Source: Plasmodiophora brassicae
Taxonomy: Eukaryota; Endomyxa: Phytomyxea; Phytomyxea; Plasmodiophorida
Assembly (NCBI GenBank): GCA_036867785.1
Contig: CP145422.1
Coordinates: 248,001 to 312,000, forward strand
Reading direction: 5' to 3'
DNA: 64,000 nt
The notes under the pieces are model-generated. The model made no database searches and was not told where the DNA came from. It saw nothing but the letters and a program-made list of their open reading frames with translations. Positions within the stretch are counted from its first letter, which is position 1. The number at the start of each line of letters is the position of its first letter. Shown here piece by piece: positions 61,607-64,000 of this stretch. The translations under genes and the position numbers were made by a program.

Positions 61607-64000
61607 TATAGTGTCTTCCGTCAAGCCTCGGGTGACACAATAGACGAATGCCGTTTATCCACCATCGATCCCGTACCCCGCTCTCCCACCAGCGGCGCAC
61701 GTGATCGCGTGCTCTCGATCCCCGCATATCTCGACACATGAATCTCTGGCGCATGTGAATATCTGGAGGATGCTGATGCTGACGTAGGTGATGAGGAGCT
61801 AAATATAGGACCCCGGACTACACTGCCTTTTCCCGAACTCAGAACCGGAGTCAGAGGAGCAGTCGAGAGGAGAATGACGGACGAAGACGCAGGGTAGTGT
61901 GAGACTCGAGTGCAGAACACCCACTACTCACTAAAAACCACCTTGTAACCCCATGGGACAAATCGGTGGAAAATCCATTTACGGACACCCTCTTCGAGAC
62001 CGTCTTCCACCTATGCATACACGATTTAGCGTATCAAAGAACCTCAGGTACCTTGACCGAGTGCAAAGTAGCAAACGACGACATCAGCAATGGTGCGCTC
62101 GACCCCCATGGGTGGAGCCCGGTCCATATACATCTAGAAAGTGTCATTCACCTAGCTCAGCGGCCGACCCCCATGGGTGGACCCCCAGCGCAACAGGAGC
62201 CTCGACATCAGTACTCCCTGACAGAGTCAATCCTGCGGTGAAGAGGAACTTAATAGATGCTGCCGAATGCCTCGCGAGATGGACAGCACGTAGTCCATCG
62301 AACAACATTGACCGTGGTGCACATGGCAACCAGCCAGGTCAAATCGACCGTGGTCCCGTGGGCAACCAGCCAAGTCGAACCGAACTTTGACCGTGGTGCA
62401 CCGAGCAACCAGCCAAGTCAAACCGACCGTGGTGCCCAAAGCAACCAGCCAAGTCGAACCATGGTTACGTTGCCGTCAACCAGGTTGGATTGTCATGACA
62501 GACCAATCCATGATCATGATCATCATCGTATCGTCCACCCGCGAACAGATACGGTATCGAGATTAATTCAGAGTGATGGTACAGGTTAAGATCGTCGCTT
62601 ATTTCGATGCGATGTTGCATTCCGAGTGCGAGAGCGTTTCGGCGCCGGAATCAATTGCCTCAATGCAGCGACGTGTGCATGAGTATCGCCCAGTTTCCGA
62701 ATAAGTTGTTCCACAAGCTGCGGTACATCTTCGGTGATAAGTGCTGCAGGCTCCCAAGTAGCCTCAGATGGGTCGAAGCCGGACCAAGCGACTTTGATCT
62801 GCAACTCCTGAGTTTCGCGATCGATACGACAATCGAGAAGGTCGTCAACGTGGAACTGCTGGTCAAGCCGCTCAAGGTGCTGCTTGATTTCGGTGGTGAT
62901 GTTGAGATCGGCGTCCGCATAGCGGCGGATGCGTTGCGTGTGTGCTTGGAAGCGCCGTGCAGTCAACAGGTCTTCGAGTTCGTAGACCTGGTCATTGACG
63001 CGTTGAACAACTCGGTAGGGGCCGCGCCACTGCGCAATCAACTTCTGTGCGGGTCCGGGGACGGGCTTCGCGTTCAAGACGTAGTCGCCCGGGATGAACG
63101 ACTCGCATTGGGCCTTCCTCACGTGTCGCGAGCGTTGCCGTACATTGGACGCGTGCCTCGCCTCCCTGGCTTCATCGACGACCTTATGGAGTTCGTCCAT
63201 AACGGTCTGCAGTGCTGACAGGTACGTCGCCACCCATCCCGGAGAGATCGGCCGCAGCTGATTGCATGCCGGATCCCAGATGCTGTCCAGAGGGTGCTCG
63301 GGTTTCAACTTGGTGACGACCGTGAACGGCGCGAAACCTCCGAGGCGTGTGCTCGGCGAATGGTTGATGGCGTGTTGCACCAATGGGCAGAGGTAGGGCC
63401 AGCTGTGCGTGCTGATCTGCCCCTCACTCAGAACGCTTCGTAGGATGCCAACGATAGTGCGATTGGCGCGTTCAACAGTCCCGTTTGCCCATGGACAGTA
63501 CGCCAACGTTATATGATGCTCGACGTCTCGCAGCCTGGTCAGCTCCTTGATGAGTTCGGCGGTAAAGTGAGATCCGCCATCGGTGACAAGATATTGTGGT
63601 GTTTTGAAGTCGGCAATCCATTGGAATAGTGCCTCTGCCGCAACTCGGCTGGTCGCATCGGCGCATGGAATCAATCGGACGAGACCACTGAAGTCGTCCT
63701 TCATCACGAGGATGTACTTGTAAGAATGATCGGTTCCTCGAACTGGTTCGACGTACAAGTAATCCATGTGCAGGACCTCGAATGGAATGTGGCCATGCAA
63801 CGCTTCTCCAAGCGGACGCGGAACCTTCGCTCCTCCCCGCGTCGTGATGCAATGAAGACACTGCTGGCACATCTGCTGAATGTCCTTGTCCATGCCCGGC
63901 CAAGCGAATCGCGTTGTGATTGCCTCCTTGGTAACGTCGTACGCGCGATGAGCAGCACTGGCACAATGACCAATGATCATGATGCGTAGGCGCAAGCTGG
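61607..64000 (-). mobile_element. Gypsy-3: Ty3/gypsy element, minus strand, running off the right edge
   Basis: 3' LTR 61,822-61,607 (TGTAGTCCGGGG ... ACACTATA), a 3' non-coding region with the GGTTGCC/CACGGTC repeat (62,585-61,823), and the integrase-chromodomain end of Pol. The rest lies beyond the window. Nearly the same as the piece inside Gypsy-2, so this family moved recently. Confidence 0.87.
62586..63995 (-). CDS. Gypsy-3 integrase and chromodomain (5' part outside the window)
   Basis: At least 469 residues, open to the edge. Zinc site (CQQCLHC), core residues in HMDYLYVEPV, VTDGGSHFTAEL and WANGTVERANRTI; tail GDYVLNAKPVPGPAQKLIAQ; chromodomain DDLLDCRIDRETQELQIKVA with FDPSEATWEPA; basic C-terminus. 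Confidence 0.88.
   Translation of the reverse strand: MRLRIMIIGHCASAAHRAYDVTKEAITTRFAWPGMDKDIQQMCQQCLHCITTRGGAKVPRPLGEALHGHIPFEVLHMDYLYVEPVRGTDHSYKYILVMKDDFSGLVRLIPCADATSRVAAEALFQWIADFKTPQYLVTDGGSHFTAELIKELTRLRDVEHHITLAYCPWANGTVERANRTIVGILRSVLSEGQISTHSWPYLCPLVQHAINHSPSTRLGGFAPFTVVTKLKPEHPLDSIWDPACNQLRPISPGWVATYLSALQTVMDELHKVVDEAREARHASNVRQRSRHVRKAQCESFIPGDYVLNAKPVPGPAQKLIAQWRGPYRVVQRVNDQVYELEDLLTARRFQAHTQRIRRYADADLNITTEIKQHLERLDQQFHVDDLLDCRIDRETQELQIKVAWSGFDPSEATWEPAALITEDVPQLVEQLIRKLGDTHAHVAALRQLIPAPKRSRTRNATSHRNKRRS

Overview
The window looks like nuclear DNA of a GC-rich, intron-dense unicellular eukaryote. Genes carry many short GT-AG introns (roughly 50-95 nt), many with (GC)n tracts, and proteins with clear eukaryotic domains (DDX60-type helicase, TOP3A, RCC1, ELMO, SUEL-type lectin). 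A rhizarian/plasmodiophorid-like protist fits gene style, compactness and domain content, but this is inference and no marker gene fixes the taxon.

There are two compartments. From 1 to about 18.5 kb is a compact host block: a DDX60-like helicase (5' end outside the window), TOP3A in 13 exons, a multi-pass-like membrane protein, a small type I membrane protein, a large RCC1-propeller/coiled-coil protein in 8 exons, an ELMO-domain protein in 5 exons, a second small type I membrane protein, and a lectin-type receptor with a glutamine-rich tail. Splice models were built by hand; where a family reference was available (helicase, TOP3, RCC1, ELMO) reading frame and homology agree across the joints.

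From about 18.6 kb to the right edge I see no convincing host gene. It is a nested transposon landscape: a MITE; Gypsy-1 (19,247-31,237, 5-bp TSD) with a CACTA-like remnant and a very young Copia-1 (24,777-29,868, identical LTRs, 5-bp TSD) inside it; Gypsy-2 (31,641-41,808) holding a Gypsy-3 derivative that in turn holds a hAT element, plus a solo LTR and a TRIM; a Ulp1-like fragment; fragments of Gypsy-H and Gypsy-F; a Tc1/mariner-type element; a broken Copia-2; minus-strand fragments of Gypsy-C and Gypsy-1; and a DDE transposon split by a young Gypsy-H copy (53,973-59,994, identical LTRs, 5-bp TSD). A minus-strand Gypsy-3 runs off the right edge.

The most unusual items are: Copia-1, in which a Ty3-like Gag and protease precede a Ty1/copia-type integrase-RT-RNase H; a hydrophobic membrane-like segment in the protease-RT linker of two Ty3/gypsy families; a TRIM family whose LTRs mark the most recent layer; a transposase of a family I cannot name; and a 90-nt cloverleaf-like sequence with an exact pol III B-box between the first two genes.
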